Under the pieces are notes generated by a model, which saw nothing but the letters and a program-made list of their open reading frames with translations, was not told where the DNA came from and did no database searches. Below, piece after piece: positions 34,731 through 46,221 of a stretch of DNA of 64,000 bases. Source of the DNA: Saxidomus purpurata (Eukaryota; Mollusca; Bivalvia; Venerida; Veneridae); assembly GCA_022818135.1 (NCBI GenBank), contig JAFMSR010000014.1, forward strand, positions 38,715,191-38,779,190, written 5' to 3'. Position 1 is the first letter of the stretch. Each line of letters starts with the position of its first letter. A program made the position numbers and the translations under genes.

Positions 34731-35531
34731 TTAAGTTTTCTGTAGGTTGGGCATGGACCTACTTCCTGCTTTGTGTAGAGTTTTTGTTAAATTACACAAA
34801 CTGTCCTCTCTAGAATGACTGATGATGGTATTCACATGTTCTCTTATTGTGCTTCTATACTGGTCCTTATCACATTTCTCCCAGTTTGGTTTTGTGAGTG
34901 CTTTTCTTACTTTTCTTTTGGATTGACTTTGGTTTATGCTCAATGTTAGAGTCGTTCTTATAAGTGTATGATCGGATGTATTCAATGGATCCATATCATC
35001 TACTGTTGGTTGTCTGATGAGCTCCTGAGATATAGAGTGGAAAAGGAAATAATCTATATGGGATCAGAATTTCCCATTGTGATGCAAAAACATATCTTTC
35101 TTTTGTACCATTCCTGTTGATAATGAGTGTTCTTCAATGAATTTCTGGAAAATAACATCTCTTGGTTTTGATCTGTACAAGGAGGCATTCATATCTCCAG
35201 CAAAAACTATTTTGCATGTGGGACTGTATTTACGAAGTAATTCTGTCATTTGGTCCAGCATGTCTCTATATTCCTCATCTCCTCGTACGACACTTGAAGG
35301 CATGTACACATTCACCATAAGTAGGTTTGCACTCTTAGTGTTAACAAGGATTGCGTTTATTCTTGTGTTATCAGTTGCAATCACCTGTATGCTTGATGAT
35401 AGGGATTTTTTGTAGAAGATACATACACCACCTTATGTTTTTAAAATCAAGTTTTGGTATGTCATCATCAATACTTTTTGCGGTGACTAAATATTTTGGA
35501 TCTACTGTTTCTAGAAAGGGCTTATCATAGG
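34731..35531 (-). pseudogene. LINE ORF2 endonuclease, main part
   Basis: Minus strand, in order: TYDKPFLETVDPKYLVTAKS then IDDDIPKLDF; a frameshift; GGVCIFYKKSLSSSIQVIAT; MVNVYMPSS; CKIVFAGDMNASL (the GDxN strand of APE endonucleases); a TGA near 35070; SHIDYFLF; PLNTSDHTLI (the catalytic SDH). The usual Asn and His residues are recognisable. It continues into the part at 38214-38300 across the fold-back insertion. Confidence 0.8.
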
Positions 35532-36111
35532 TAAACTATGGAACAGTTTTGATGCAAAAATTACATGGAGCCTTCTGACATCCCATCTTGCTTTGTTACG
35601 TGTGTATTTGTCCATCTGATATTGCATGTTTCTTTTTGATATGTTCTATGCTTAAAACTGGAGAAATGATTACACCTTTCTGAGAGATGAATTGTTGTAT
35701 TCTACATTATTTCATATATCAGTGTTCTGTATTTACATTTAAAGATGATTGAGTAAATGGTCGAAATTAAGTTGAACAACCTGACTGCATTGTCTGGCTG
35801 TCATTGATACCCTCATCATAACATTCTATAAATGATACTGGATCGAAATGTAATAACTGCGTTTGTCATACTTGAAATGTATGATTTTAACGTCTTTTAA
35901 CATATAAGCCAACTGCTTATATAGACCAATATAGCTACGTTATTTGAAATAGGCATAATATATCTAAGCTAAACAACGCATGCCAGTTGGACGAACAATG
36001 CATGTCATAACGCACTGTTGAAACGTGCACTCGCATTATTACACCAGATGGCGCGCTTGCATAATCATCGACAATTTTCGGCACCTACGTAATAATCCGT
36101 TCTTTTAGGAG

Positions 36112-36547
36112 AATTATGTCTTGGGGAGATATATTGTTTTTGCCATGTCTGTCTGTCTGTCTGTCCGTCTGCCGTCCGTCTCTGTCCGGCAAAATAGTGT
36201 CCGCTCCATATCTCCTAAACCCCTCAAAGGATTTTCATGAAACTTTGGTCAGATGTTCACCTCAATTACACGATGTGCAGAGCCCGTTTTTAAAATGCAC
36301 CGGCTCAAGGGCAAGGTCATAGTTCTAGAACAAAGGTCATATGACTATATTCAGTGTCCACTCCATATCTCTTGAACATTTTGTAGGATTTAAGAATAAT
36401 TCCACACAAATCTTCACCGTACTGACACAATGTGCAGAGCGCATGTAACAACCACCTTTGTTCAAGGTCAAGGTCACTTTTACCAAAAATAGAAAAAATG
36501 GTGCCATGGGGGAGACATATGTTTTCGTGACTAAAACAACCGTCTAG
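36112..36547 (+). mobile_element. HINE-like unit, left half of fold-back interior
   Basis: Begins ggagaattatgtcttgggga, has a (GTCT/GTCC)n stretch (36147-36180), two units with 'ccatatctcctaaacccctc' and 'gatgtgcagagc', and ends GGGGGAGACATATGTTTTCG, a small hairpin, and CGTCTAG. Inverse partner at 36735-37632. Confidence 0.6.
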
Positions 36548-36734
36548 TTCGAAACTTCGACTGAGTTTAATGACATTAGATTAGTGTAGGTTTAGACCCT
36601 TTGTATTGAACTCGCCAGTTGTCAGGCATTTACAAGAAACGTCGTTTGAAAACGTCATTTACACTGTTAAGAGGCGAGGAAATCTTCATATATAAACCAA
36701 GTTCGATTTCTACGACCCGCTCTGGTAGCCTTTT

Positions 36735-37563
36735 CCCTAGATGGTTGTTTTTGTCACAAAACATATGTCTCCCCCATGGCAGTTTGTCAATAATAATGCT
36801 GAAACATGCTAATATAACACGAACATCTATTTTTAATAACAGTGACCCTGACCTTAAACTTGTTATTTTTGCTTAAAACACTTTAAAAACAAAACAACAT
36901 TTTATTAATCTATTTTTAGTAACAGTGACCTTGGCCTTGCTTAAGCAATTTTAAACAATCTTTTTTTAAATATGTTTTTAATAACAGCGACCTTGACCAT
37001 AAAAGATAATGGTACATATATTACCCCAAGCTTCCTTTCCATGTAAGCTACATACAGACCAAGTTTCATTGCAATTGGTGACTCCTATAAACTGGAGTTA
37101 TTGAGCAGAAACAATTTTTCTATTTTTAGTAACAGTGACCTTGACCTAGAACCAATTTTGTTGTTACATGCGCTTTGCCAACGTGTCAGTATGGTGAAGA
37201 TTTGTGTTGAGTTATTCTCAAATTCTACAAGAGGTTCAAGAGATATGGAGTGGACACGAAATATAGTCGTATGACCTTTGATCTCTGTGACCTTGACCTT
37301 GAGCCGGCGCAGTTAGTTCATGAGTTCTGCACATCGCGTAGTTGATGTAAACATCTAACTCAAGTTTAATAAAAAACCTTTGATGGGTTTAGGAGATACA
37401 GAGCAGACACGAAATACAAGGCTCAAACCTTTGACCATGAGCTGTTACCTTGAGCAGGGTTCATGGGTTCTGCACATCGTCTAGTTGAGGTCAACATCTG
37501 ACCCAAGTTTCATGAAAATCCTTCGAGGAGTTTAGGAGATATGGAGCGGACACTATTGTGCCG

Positions 37564-37594
<31 letters not shown>

Positions 37595-37632
37595 ATGGCA
37601 AAAACAATATATCTCCCCAAGACATAATTCTC
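36735..37632 (-). mobile_element. HINE-like unit, right half of fold-back interior
   Basis: The inverse of 36112-36547: starts CTAGATGGTTG... (3' end), ACATATGTCTCCCCCATGG, and ends with the (GGAC)n microsatellite (37562-37593) and 'tccccaagacataattctcc'. About 350 bp of unrelated cagtgaccttgacc repeats lie inside it. Confidence 0.6.
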
Positions 37633-38213
37633 CTAAGAGTACGGATTATTACGTAGGTGCCGAAAATTGTCGATGATTATGCAAGCGCGCCATCTGGTGT
37701 AATAATGCGAGTGCACGTTTCAACAGTGCGTTATGACATGCATTGTTCGTCCAACTGGCATGCGTTGTTTAGCTTAGATATATTATGTCTATTTCAGTAT
37801 AACGTAGCTATATTGGTCTATATAAGCAGTTGGCTAATATGTTAAAAGACGTTAAAATCATACATTTCAAGTATGACAAACGCAGTTATTACATTTCGAT
37901 CCAGTATCATTTATAGAATGTTATGATGAGGGTTTCAATGACAGCCAAATGTTCAACTTAATTTCGACCGTTTACTCAATCATCTTTCAATATAAGTTCA
38001 GTTTAATAGCAAATACAGAACACTGATATATGAAATAATGTAGAATACAACAATTCATCTCTCAGAAAGGTGTAATAATTCTCTAGTTTTAAGCATAGAA
38101 CATATCAAAAAGAAACATGTAATATCAGATGGACAAATACACACGTAACAAAGCAAGATGGGATGTCAGAAGGCTCCATGTAATTTTTGCATCAAAACTG
38201 TTCCATATTAAAC

Positions 38214-38300
38214 AGCCAGTGTTCTTGCACGCAGAGTATATCCACCTGTTGTAATATATGTTTAAGGTAGCACAGGTTTCCTTTAATGTTTTGAATGTTA
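38214..38300 (-). pseudogene. LINE ORF2 endonuclease, N-terminal part
   Basis: Minus strand reads INIQNIKGNLCYLKHILQQV then DILCVQEHWLF, the first strand and the catalytic-Glu motif (LQEHWL type) of an APE endonuclease. It overlaps the end of ORF1 in another frame and stops at the fold-back element. Confidence 0.8.
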
Positions 38301-38631
38301 ATGGCCCTGGCACAAAAAATACTTCTTACGTGAGTTTTCTTCGTGTCCTATTTGGGATGGAGTAACAACAGTGTCCGTATTATCAGAGTGGTTATTATTA
38401 CTACTGTGACTTTGTGGATGTGCATTATGAGCATTGCACTGTTGATTACTGCTTATTCTATGCATGGTGTTATCTTCAAGAGTTATACTCCTAGACTGAA
38501 TACTATTATCGTATCTGTGTGTTTGTATGCTATATTTTCGTTGGTTATCATCAGTTCTTCGTACAGAGTCACTATCATCAGTATTTGGAGTTTCTGGGTG
38601 GCTGATCTCAGTAGCTGTATCGTCGTTATTT
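38298..38631 (-). pseudogene. LINE ORF1, C-terminal part
   Basis: Continues ORF1 beyond the HINE-like insertion: NNDDTATEISHPETPNTDDS, then a His/Asn/Ser-rich tail to a stop at 38298. Low complexity, hydrophilic; likely a disordered linker of the ORF1 protein. Confidence 0.6.
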
Positions 38632-39396
38632 ATCCCCCCGCCGAAGGCGAAGGGGATATTAGTTATGGTCTCCGTCCGTCCGTCCGTCCGTCCGTCTGTC
38701 CGTCCGTCCGTCCGTCCGTCCGTCCGTCCGTGTCTCCGTCCCAATTTTGTCCGGAGCATAACTCCAAAAGTACTTGAGAGATTTTCTTCAAACTTAATAC
38801 ACTGACAGAGCACATTGGGAGGAAGTGCAGTGTGTAAGAACAATAACTCTACCTTGCCTACTTTTAGAGTTATTCCCCTTTATCAGATTTACTTTAAAAG
38901 TTTTGTCCAGAGCATAACTCCAAAAGTACTTGAGGGATTTACTTCAAACTTAATACACCGATAAAGCACATTGGTAGGAAGTGCAGTGTGCAAGAACAAT
39001 AACTCTACCTTGCCTACTTTTAGAGTTATTCCCCTTTATCAGATTTACTTGTCCGAAGCATAACTCCAAAAGTACTTGAGGGATTTTCTTCAAACTTAAT
39101 ACACTGACATAGCACATTAGTAGGAAGTGCAGTATGCAAGAACAATAACTCTACCTTGCCTACTTTTAGAGTTATTCCCCTTTATCAGATTTACTTTAAA
39201 AGTTTTGTCCAGAGCATAACTCCAAAAGTACTTGAAGGATTTACTTCAAACTTGATACACTGACATAGCATATTAGTAGGAAGTGCAGTGTGCAAGAACA
39301 ATAACTCTACCTTGCCTACTTTTAGAGTTATTCCCCTTTATCAGATTTACTTGTCCGAAGCATAACTCCAAAAGTACTTGAGGGATTTTCTTCAAA
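38632..39396 (+). mobile_element. HINE-like element, GCCGAAGGCGAAGG family, 3' truncated
   Basis: Begins ATCCCCCCGCCGAAGGCGAA (a hairpin with ttcgccttcggc-type symmetry), a (CCGT)n stretch (38670-38730), then about five 145 bp units with 'gcataactccaaaagtactt' and 'agagttattccccttt'. It breaks off inside a unit at about 39396 without the hairpin-CTCTTG end that the copy at 53584-55057 has. It interrupts ORF1 of the LINE just after its PHD-like cysteines. Confidence 0.75.
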
Positions 39397-40119
39397 CCAA
39401 GACTCACAAGTGCCACATTCGATCGATTCTGAAGTCGAAATATCCATCATGCAAACCGAGCACAGCATACCCGACTCCTCTTCAGCCACATCTTCTTCCA
39501 GCAACCTTTCTTCATGGCCAAGTGATAATTTTAAACTTTTCTCTACGTCCAATACTACTGGTTTTGGTAAAGTGAGTTGTTTCTTACTATTTTCTTTTTG
39601 TGTGTTCACTGTTTTTCTAGATTTTGGATTGTCGTTCTTTTGTATTACATGCAGTGCAGCTTGGCATAGTTCTGATATTTGATTGTTCATGGATGTAATG
39701 TTACACTTTTGTTTAAACACATTACAGATAGTAATGAGATCTTCTTGGAGGAATTTATAATACATTCTACCATTCACATCTACTCTGGAAGTTGTTGGGA
39801 AGAAATTGACCCGATAGAGTTGTCTTCCTCCAGATTTGTACTTAATAGATAAGGATAGTTCTGTAACCATATCCCCTTCTGCTAGGTCAGTGGAGCTTAC
39901 TTTCCTAGTCTGTGTAGATTGCAGATCCGTATGGTTATTATAGAAGTCAGTAGCAGTTTGCTTGAAGATTTCGTATGCTGCAGCTGAGAATGTGATAATT
40001 GCTGTACCATCTTTATCCACCAGTTCAATGTCGTTTTCCCTACTTGCACTACTAATCTTTTTCTGCAACGCTTTTTGTGGGTTCATGACATAGTTTACCC
40101 GCTGAACATTAGATTTCAT
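39397..40119 (-). pseudogene. LINE ORF1 with PHD-like zinc motif
   Basis: A 241-codon minus-strand frame from ATG at 40119: MKSNVQRVNYVMNPQKALQK, a globular N-terminal half with an ELSLSIKYKSGGRQLYRVNF segment, a Lys-rich linker, an acidic patch, then MLCSVCMMDISTSESIECGT and CESW, the first half of a PHD/RING-type zinc finger cut by the insertion at 39396. PHD-bearing ORF1 proteins are known in several CR1-related LINEs. The remainder is at 38298-38631. Confidence 0.75.
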
Positions 40120-40383
40120 TGTTTTAATTTGAGATGTTAGATGCAGTGAATTGACCGTAGTTTGCTATAGGCCAAAATTTAATCAGTCAAAACACTCAAC
40201 TACCATTATACCATGTTAGTGTAGACATAATTACCTGCTCGTATATCTTCTTTGTACATAATACAGTTTTTGTCTCTTTCAAGATGTGTGTACTTCTGAT
40301 TCTCTTGAGTTGGACGTTTTACGTGTTATTGAGTGATTTCTCATGGAAGACTGTTTCAGGTTCCGCCTTCAAGGTATGCTTTA

Positions 40384-41103
40384 GGCCACACCAAATTGAT
40401 AAGTTGGTCATCGGGATTTCTTGAAAAAATCTTAGAGGCGGCGAGCGAAAATATAATTTTAATATTTTTTTTTGTTTTGAAGAAATTTTGGAGCGAGCGA
40501 AGAGCGAAGAAGTATATATATCCTTTCTGTTCACATTTAATAGCAAATGTCAAACTTTATGCTTCATATTAGCATGTAAGACAACATATTTTCAAATTTT
40601 CTTATATGGGATAAACAATCCAGGTAAATTTATTATTTCAGCTAAGATAAATGATTTTTTGGCACACACATAGTGTGTTTCAGTAACTATCAAAGCGGGT
40701 TTTTCCCATTTGCAGTTTTCTTCTATCTATTTGAGCCAACAAACGATATCATAATAGGTGTTCTACAATAAGATGACAACAATATGTACCGGTAGTCAGC
40801 ATGGTATTAAAGGCCTAAAAAGCAAAGGTAAATTACATTTACGGTGACCGGACATCCTAAGTACGAATATTCCGAGGTGTTCTTTGGGTGACTATAATAT
40901 ATTGTTTCCGGACGGAGTAAAAACCGTTATCTTACCGTTAAAATGCACATCTTTGCTCTTTGTCAACAGCGACTCTAAAAATAATAACCGATTATTTTTT
41001 TATGGTGCGGGCGGGAGCCAATAATAAAAAATAGTATTTTTTGTGTTTTAGAAAAAAAATCGTGCGGCAATCCCGATGACCAACTTATTAATTTGGTGTG
41101 GCC
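40384..41103. mobile_element. Harbinger-like MITE, copy 1 (TSD TTA)
   Basis: A 720 bp unit with ends GGCCACACCAAATTGATAAG and the inverse (...TTAATTTGGTGTGGCC), flanked by TTA on both sides (40381-40383, 41104-41106). A 3-bp TWA duplication is characteristic of PIF/Harbinger transposons. No transposase; short frames inside are shared with copy 2 at the DNA level only. Confidence 0.75.
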
Positions 41104-41106
41104 TTA

Positions 41107-42364
41107 CTTGGAAAACTTGAAATCACACCGGTCATAAGAATAATTATAAATACTAGTTTGGAATAGACAATGTATAATATGAGTAAGTTTTATTTTGGTT
41201 ATGCACTATATCAAGCTATACAAATGTACGTTGGTCGGCAAATATTTTCGAATTTGATAAATGTACAAAAGTAAAAAATAATTCTAATTTAAAGTCCTGT
41301 TAGCTGTCTGAAACACCACTCTAAGTACCGCGATTTAACACCCTCGAAGTGCCGCGATTTTTTAACGATTTCATGCGAAAATTCTTCTAAATACGCAAGT
41401 TCGTGGACGATATTCTTTTAAACAAACTGCCGCGAGCATATACCCAAGTCTCGCTTTTCACGTGCTTGCGTCCTAAAGGATGCACATATTTCAAATCTGC
41501 GTCCTTTGCATTTTTTGTGCGTCTATGACGCAGGAGGCACGGCTAGATTATTCACTGCACTAGCAGTGCCCTCTAAGTAAAGGTGCTGCAGTTGTATCAG
41601 GAAAGTATACAATGGATTTGGCATATACCCTGACGTCAAGGGATTGCATGAAAACAATGCTAAATTGTTTTCTTCATAAACAAACCTGGACTATTAGATC
41701 TTTATGCCCTCAGAAATCAAACAACACCGATTTAACTATTTAAATTTAACTTTATTAACAATAATAAATATTGCCTAATCAATATTAGGGCTTGAATGAC
41801 TTCATAAATAGTTTTACTAAGGTTTAGTGTTAACATGTTACGCTAATCAAAATAGAAGGTCTCTGTGTTATGTTGTAACAATGCGCGTATACCTCCGATA
41901 TGACGGAACTTTATAAAATTTGCTTCAAGTCAAATCAATCCAATTTGACATACAGGTACCAGATTCAATATCTATGGAACTAGGAAGAACCAGAGAAAAT
42001 CGATTAAAATATCAAAATGTTTTAAAAAGTCTAAAAAAGATATACTAAGCAGTGGTAGCTAATGGTAGCTACCAAAAATTGGTACCAAACTCCACCAACT
42101 TAATAACAAAAATGGCTACATATCGGACTGCCTAAGTTTAACAATAAACTTCTATAACAAATAAGGTAAAAACCCTTAAATGCTAGAAGGTAGACAACAA
42201 TGACTGAATTATTGGATTTTTGCTGAGTTAGAGTTGTCTCTGCTAAAAATATCCCACAATGCAACGGAAAAATGGAGTTACATGGAGGGAAATTACAAAA
42301 ATCAATAACACACTTTTACAATTTAAAGTGGTTTAACAATGGAATTAATATATAATCATCAGAC
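41107..42364. other. Nothing recognised
   Basis: AT-rich sequence with no clear exon or element ends. The 41330-41560 stretch is richer in CG dinucleotides than its surroundings. Confidence 0.4.
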
Positions 42365-42500
42365 TTGGCTTAAATGTAACCTAATTAATTTGGCGTTTCA
42401 GTGTGACCCCTTTCACAGATCTGATATTTTATAACTGTCACACCTCTACGCCTAATTTTAATGTGCTCCATAATAGGCAGAAAATGTAGTTTCAATATTA
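42365..42500. repeat. Dispersed repeat, partner at 25490-25640
   Basis: Shares cctaattaatttggcg, cccctttcacagatctgata and ttaatgtgctccataat with 25490-25640. Confidence 0.55.
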
Positions 42501-42824
42501 GGTACAACTGACGCATGATACATAATTTACCTACTTCTAAAAACAATTTTCAGGTCTAAAATGATGAATTAGGATTAAACGCCCGCGCATGCTCTATGTG
42601 TACATAATGTTTACATCCGGTCATAGCATACGAATAGAGTGCTAACTTTGTTAGTGAGTAGGGTAGCCCAGTATATACATGATATAAGACATGACATACT
42701 AGGCCTGTCACTTTCACTGTGACACAGAATGTAGTCAAAGTTTACGCAAACACTAATACACAGTATTAATGAAACATATACTTTAACATGTTTCCAATGT
42801 TTACGCAGTAACCAGAAGCCTGGT

Positions 42825-42900
42825 TAGCTTAGATGGTTAGATTGACTGTCTTGCAAGCAGATTGTCATTGGTTTGAATCATACACTGGGTAGATGTTTTT
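42825..42900 (+). mobile_element. tRNA-derived SINE head
   Basis: GCCTGGTTAGCTTAGATGGT, CTTGCAAGCAG and GGTTTGAATC stand at tRNA-like spacing (A box, anticodon loop with TGC, B box). The acceptor-stem strands pair mostly through wobbles and the T stem does not pair well, so this is not a working tRNA. A non-tRNA body follows to about 43000. Confidence 0.5.
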
Positions 42901-43688
42901 GTCCTCACATTTACTTATTAAATGGAATACTCAAGCACAAGAAATGTCTAGGGAAGACCTATATATAAAACCCGACTAAGGCGGTCACCTTTACACATTA
43001 GAACTAATAACCAAAACAGATCCTTTGACATGCTTTTATCTCACCTTGAATGTTTTGGGAAGCTTTTCAAGCATATAATATTGAATTCAACTCAAGATGA
43101 AATAAAAAAAATAACTACCTTAAGTCCTGTAACATTTAATTTTAAGTAACTTTTGAGTTCCCACTAAGAATGAAAAAACAATGTAAGATATTTTCACAAT
43201 AGATTCATCTTTAACAAGTTAAAATAGAGTCTGAACTCAAAATGAAGTAAAATAATCAATTCACTATCTGTCAATGTCTCAATCATTTACACAGATTTAT
43301 AAATTTGTACATGTAGTAATCAGAACATCAAAATGTTACAACCCTAGACCCAACCTATTAACTTATTTCACATTTGAATGTTATATACAGGAACACTTTC
43401 ATATGTAAAATATGTAGGTCTTTTGAGACTAGGGGTGAAATGTCTTAACACTAGTTGCTTAATGGTTCTTAAAGGGACATACCCTATAACTGATATCAAC
43501 TAAATAACCTCCAAAACATTAATAATTTAATCTTTGGAAGTATTGTAACTTAACCTAAAAGTTTCAGCTATGCATTCCCAGTCATTATCGATAAAATCAG
43601 CAGTTTAAAATATACTGCAGTGCCATAAACTATTCAATAATCTATGTAGAGTTGTTGTTGTACAATTAATGGGTGGATGCAATTTATT
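42901..43688. other. SINE body and AT-rich flank
   Basis: The first 100 bases probably belong to the SINE. The rest is AT-rich with no recognised feature. Confidence 0.35.
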
Positions 43689-44508
43689 AGCTCACCTGGC
43701 TATGCCAGGGTGAGCTTTTCTAATCGATGATTGTCCGTCGTCTGTCGTCCGTTGTCTGTCAACATTTTGATTCAAATGACATCTCCTCTGAAACGTCTAG
43801 GCCAATGTTGATAAAACTATGCAGGAATGTTCCTTGCATGAAGCTCTACCAAAATTGTTCAAAGAATTCCATTCCATGCAGAACTCTGGTTGCTATGACA
43901 ACAAATAGGAAAAACTTTAAAAATCTTCTCCTCTGAAACCACAAGGCCTAGAGCTTAGATATTTGGCATGTAGCATTGTCTAGTGGACCTCTACCAAGAT
44001 TGTTCAAATTATGACCCCCGGGTCAAAATTGTCCCAGCGCTGGTGGGCCCTTAGTTTTTGCATAGGCATATATAGGAAAAACTTTAAAAATCTTCTCCTC
44101 TGAAACCACAAGGCCTAGAGCTAAGATATTTGGCATGTAGCATTGTCTAGTGGACCTCTACCAAGATTGTTCAAATTATGACCCCCGGGTCAAAATTGAC
44201 CCCACGGGGGTGGTCACTTAGTTTTACATAGGCATATATAGGAAAAACTTTAATATCTTCTTCTCTGAAACCACAAGGCCTAGAGCTTGGATATTTGGCA
44301 TGTAGCATTGCCTAGTAGACCCCTTTAAAGTTTGTTCAAATTATGCCCCTGGGGTCAAAATTGACTTTGCCCGTGGGGGGGGGGTCACTTGTTTTACAAA
44401 GGCGTATATAGGAAAACCTTTTTGGTATATAACATTATCTAGTGATCTTCCACCAGGCAAGTGGACTTGTACCAAGGTGAGCGATATAGGGCCATCTTGG
44501 CCCTCTTG
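43689..44508 (+). mobile_element. HINE-like element, family A
   Basis: Complete at both ends: 5' hairpin AGCTCACCTGGC/GCCAGGGTGAGCT, then a short GTCC-like stretch, three to four 145 bp units, and the 3' end (ggtgagcgatatagggcc) with the hairpin GGGCC-atctt-GGCCC plus TCTTG at 44508. Flanked by Ts. Non-coding. Confidence 0.8.
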
Positions 44509-45740
44509 TTACAGAAAGCCTCTATATTGATTAATTGTGGTAAAATGAGGCATTTTTCGCCATAGGTTCTTCTTTGAAATTGTAATTATTTATCATTTTA
44601 CGTTCAATGAACACATAATCTGTGTTTCGAGAATATAATCTGCTAGATGTAGGGAGTGCCCCTTTAACTATTGTGTTGAGTTTTTCATTCTCTACTGCAC
44701 TGATGTGAATCAAAGATTTACAATTATTGAAGAGGTATTTTTCAGTGTTTTCAATGTTGTTATTTCATCATGGTGGCTTTTATTTACATTACTTTCTGAT
44801 GTTTAGCTTTGGAAGAAAATAGATTTGTAGTATGCAAACTATAGTAGGATCATTCTTCCAACAGCTTATTTTAGAAAGCAGATAGGGCAGCTCAACCTGT
44901 CTTTGGTCCTTAGGATGGTGAAAAAGTGCATTTTAGTCAGTTGTATACAGACAATATACTAGTATCTAAACTCAGTGTTATAAATTCTACAACTGCAATA
45001 TCAAATTGTACTGTGGTCAATACTTGATGTACTGTATAAGTATAAGAGATTGAATAACCAGCAGGTTAAATGATGATTTTGTTATCAAAACAATGGGACC
45101 CCCTTGTTAAGGTGTTATCTACACCTAAACTGCCCTGGTGGCAATAAACTTGCCACATGTAGAGTCACCTGCACTTGTATTTTGCCAGCAGCATCATTCA
45201 GAAAGAGTGTCTTGTGCGACACTGAAACTTAAAGACACAGTATGAGATTTTTCAAATTGTAATTGAATGGGAGATATGTGGCCACAGGGGGCTGGACAGA
45301 CCAAGGGTTTTGGTCTTCTGTTTTTCATAATCAGCTACAGATTAACCACTGTTATAAGAGATACAATTTAATGATAATGTGCATCATTAAAAATGTTCAA
45401 ATGTTTTAAATAATTTTAAACAAGAATGGTAGTTAGAAATTAGTACCGGTACATTATTAATTGTGATGCAAGAAAGGTGTGCATTGATTTTCTCTCTCAA
45501 ATTGATTAAAGTGCTGATCTATGTAATTCAATTATTACTCAACTGTATTACTTTTAAATTGCTACAGTCTGAGAAAATTGTACATGATATTCCTCTGCTA
45601 CAAACTCTTTTTTGTAATAGATGCACTTTACTTCAATTATAAGAAAAACCAGAAAAACATAAAGAGAACCTTGTGTGGATTAATTTTTTGGTCAATAAAA
45701 AACGATAAAGAAAATCTGCATTTAAGAAATAACAAATGTC
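44509..45740. other. Nothing recognised
   Basis: AT-rich. No exon with splice sites or repeat structure seen on either strand. Confidence 0.4.
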
Positions 45741-45868
45741 TCCCTGTATTTTATCGTTGAATAAAATATAGTCAGGAGTTTGGATGCGAAGTAATTAAAT
45801 GCACGAGTGATTAATTTTTTCGCATCCAAACGACTGGCTGTATTTTATTCAACGATAAAATATAGGGA
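45741..45868. repeat. Hairpin of 50 bp arms containing nested palindromes
   Basis: Arms 45741-45790 and 45819-45868 (TTTGGATGCGAA / TTCGCATCCAAA at the inner edge). Each arm has its own palindrome, TATTTTATCGTTGAATAAAATA, so both a long hairpin and two short ones can form. Confidence 0.8.
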
Positions 45869-46221
45869 ACAATTTATTATTTTGATTCTTACACGTGATT
45901 TTCTTTGAAAACTATCTCGAACTTCATTTAACGCGTAGTTACTAAGTACTTCATTGTAACCTTAAAACGCGAAATACGATTGGACGCGCTTGTTTACATA
46001 CGTCACATCTTTACATCATTTGCCGCACGTCGTCCTTGGAAAAACGTGCTGTATTTTATTCATTTTATTAAGCAGCCGCTTGTGATAGAATTTATATTAA
46101 ACAAATTTTATTTTAATAAACATTGTAAAGTTGTCACAGAAATTCACTAATGTGAGAAGTAGTTTTTTGCAAATATGTGTTCGAGGTATTAAAATTAAAT
46201 CACACACATAAATTGTTTTTT
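45869..46221. other. Nothing recognised
   Basis: AT-rich flank; 'gctgtattttattcattttat' at 46048 repeats part of the neighbouring hairpin. Confidence 0.35.

Larger units (their letters stand above)
35537..38208. mobile_element. 2.67 kb fold-back element with TSD TAAAC
   Basis: The outermost about 610 bp on each side are near-perfect inverted copies (TATGGAACAGTTTTGATGCA at 35537; the inverse ends at 38207), followed inward by two facing HINE-like units. The direct repeat TAAAC stands at 35532-35536 and 38209-38213. Deleting the element and one TAAAC makes the endonuclease frame continuous (EHWLF then TYDKPFLE), which confirms the limits. No transposase frame is present. The interior right side carries extra cagtgacc repeats (about 36790-37140). 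Confidence 0.8.
32299..40119 (-). mobile_element. Non-LTR retrotransposon (CR1/L2/Jockey type), degenerate, with two insertions
   Basis: Minus-strand element with the order ORF1 (zinc finger) - endonuclease - reverse transcriptase - C-terminal zinc knuckle. After removing the fold-back element (35537-38208) and the HINE-like element (38632-39396) about 4.4 kb of LINE remains. The coding parts carry several frameshifts and stops (for example TGA near 35070, TAG near 33577), so this copy is inactive. Motifs are listed under the separate entries. The clade is an inference from motif style (CADD in RT, CHLC...H...C at the end). Confidence 0.85.

Noticed and set aside
38343..38805. Frames rich in RPSVRPSV
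   Set aside because: They are translations of the (CCGT)n microsatellite at the start of a HINE-like element.
42825..42900. A functional tRNA-Ala gene
   Set aside because: The acceptor stem needs several wobble pairs and the T stem does not close; a retroelement body follows.
5567..43936. Nearly identical 63-69 codon frames at 5567-5758, 9501-9692 and 43727-43936
   Set aside because: All lie in the same part of family A HINE-like elements; the similarity is that of the DNA repeat and the neighbouring units carry stops.
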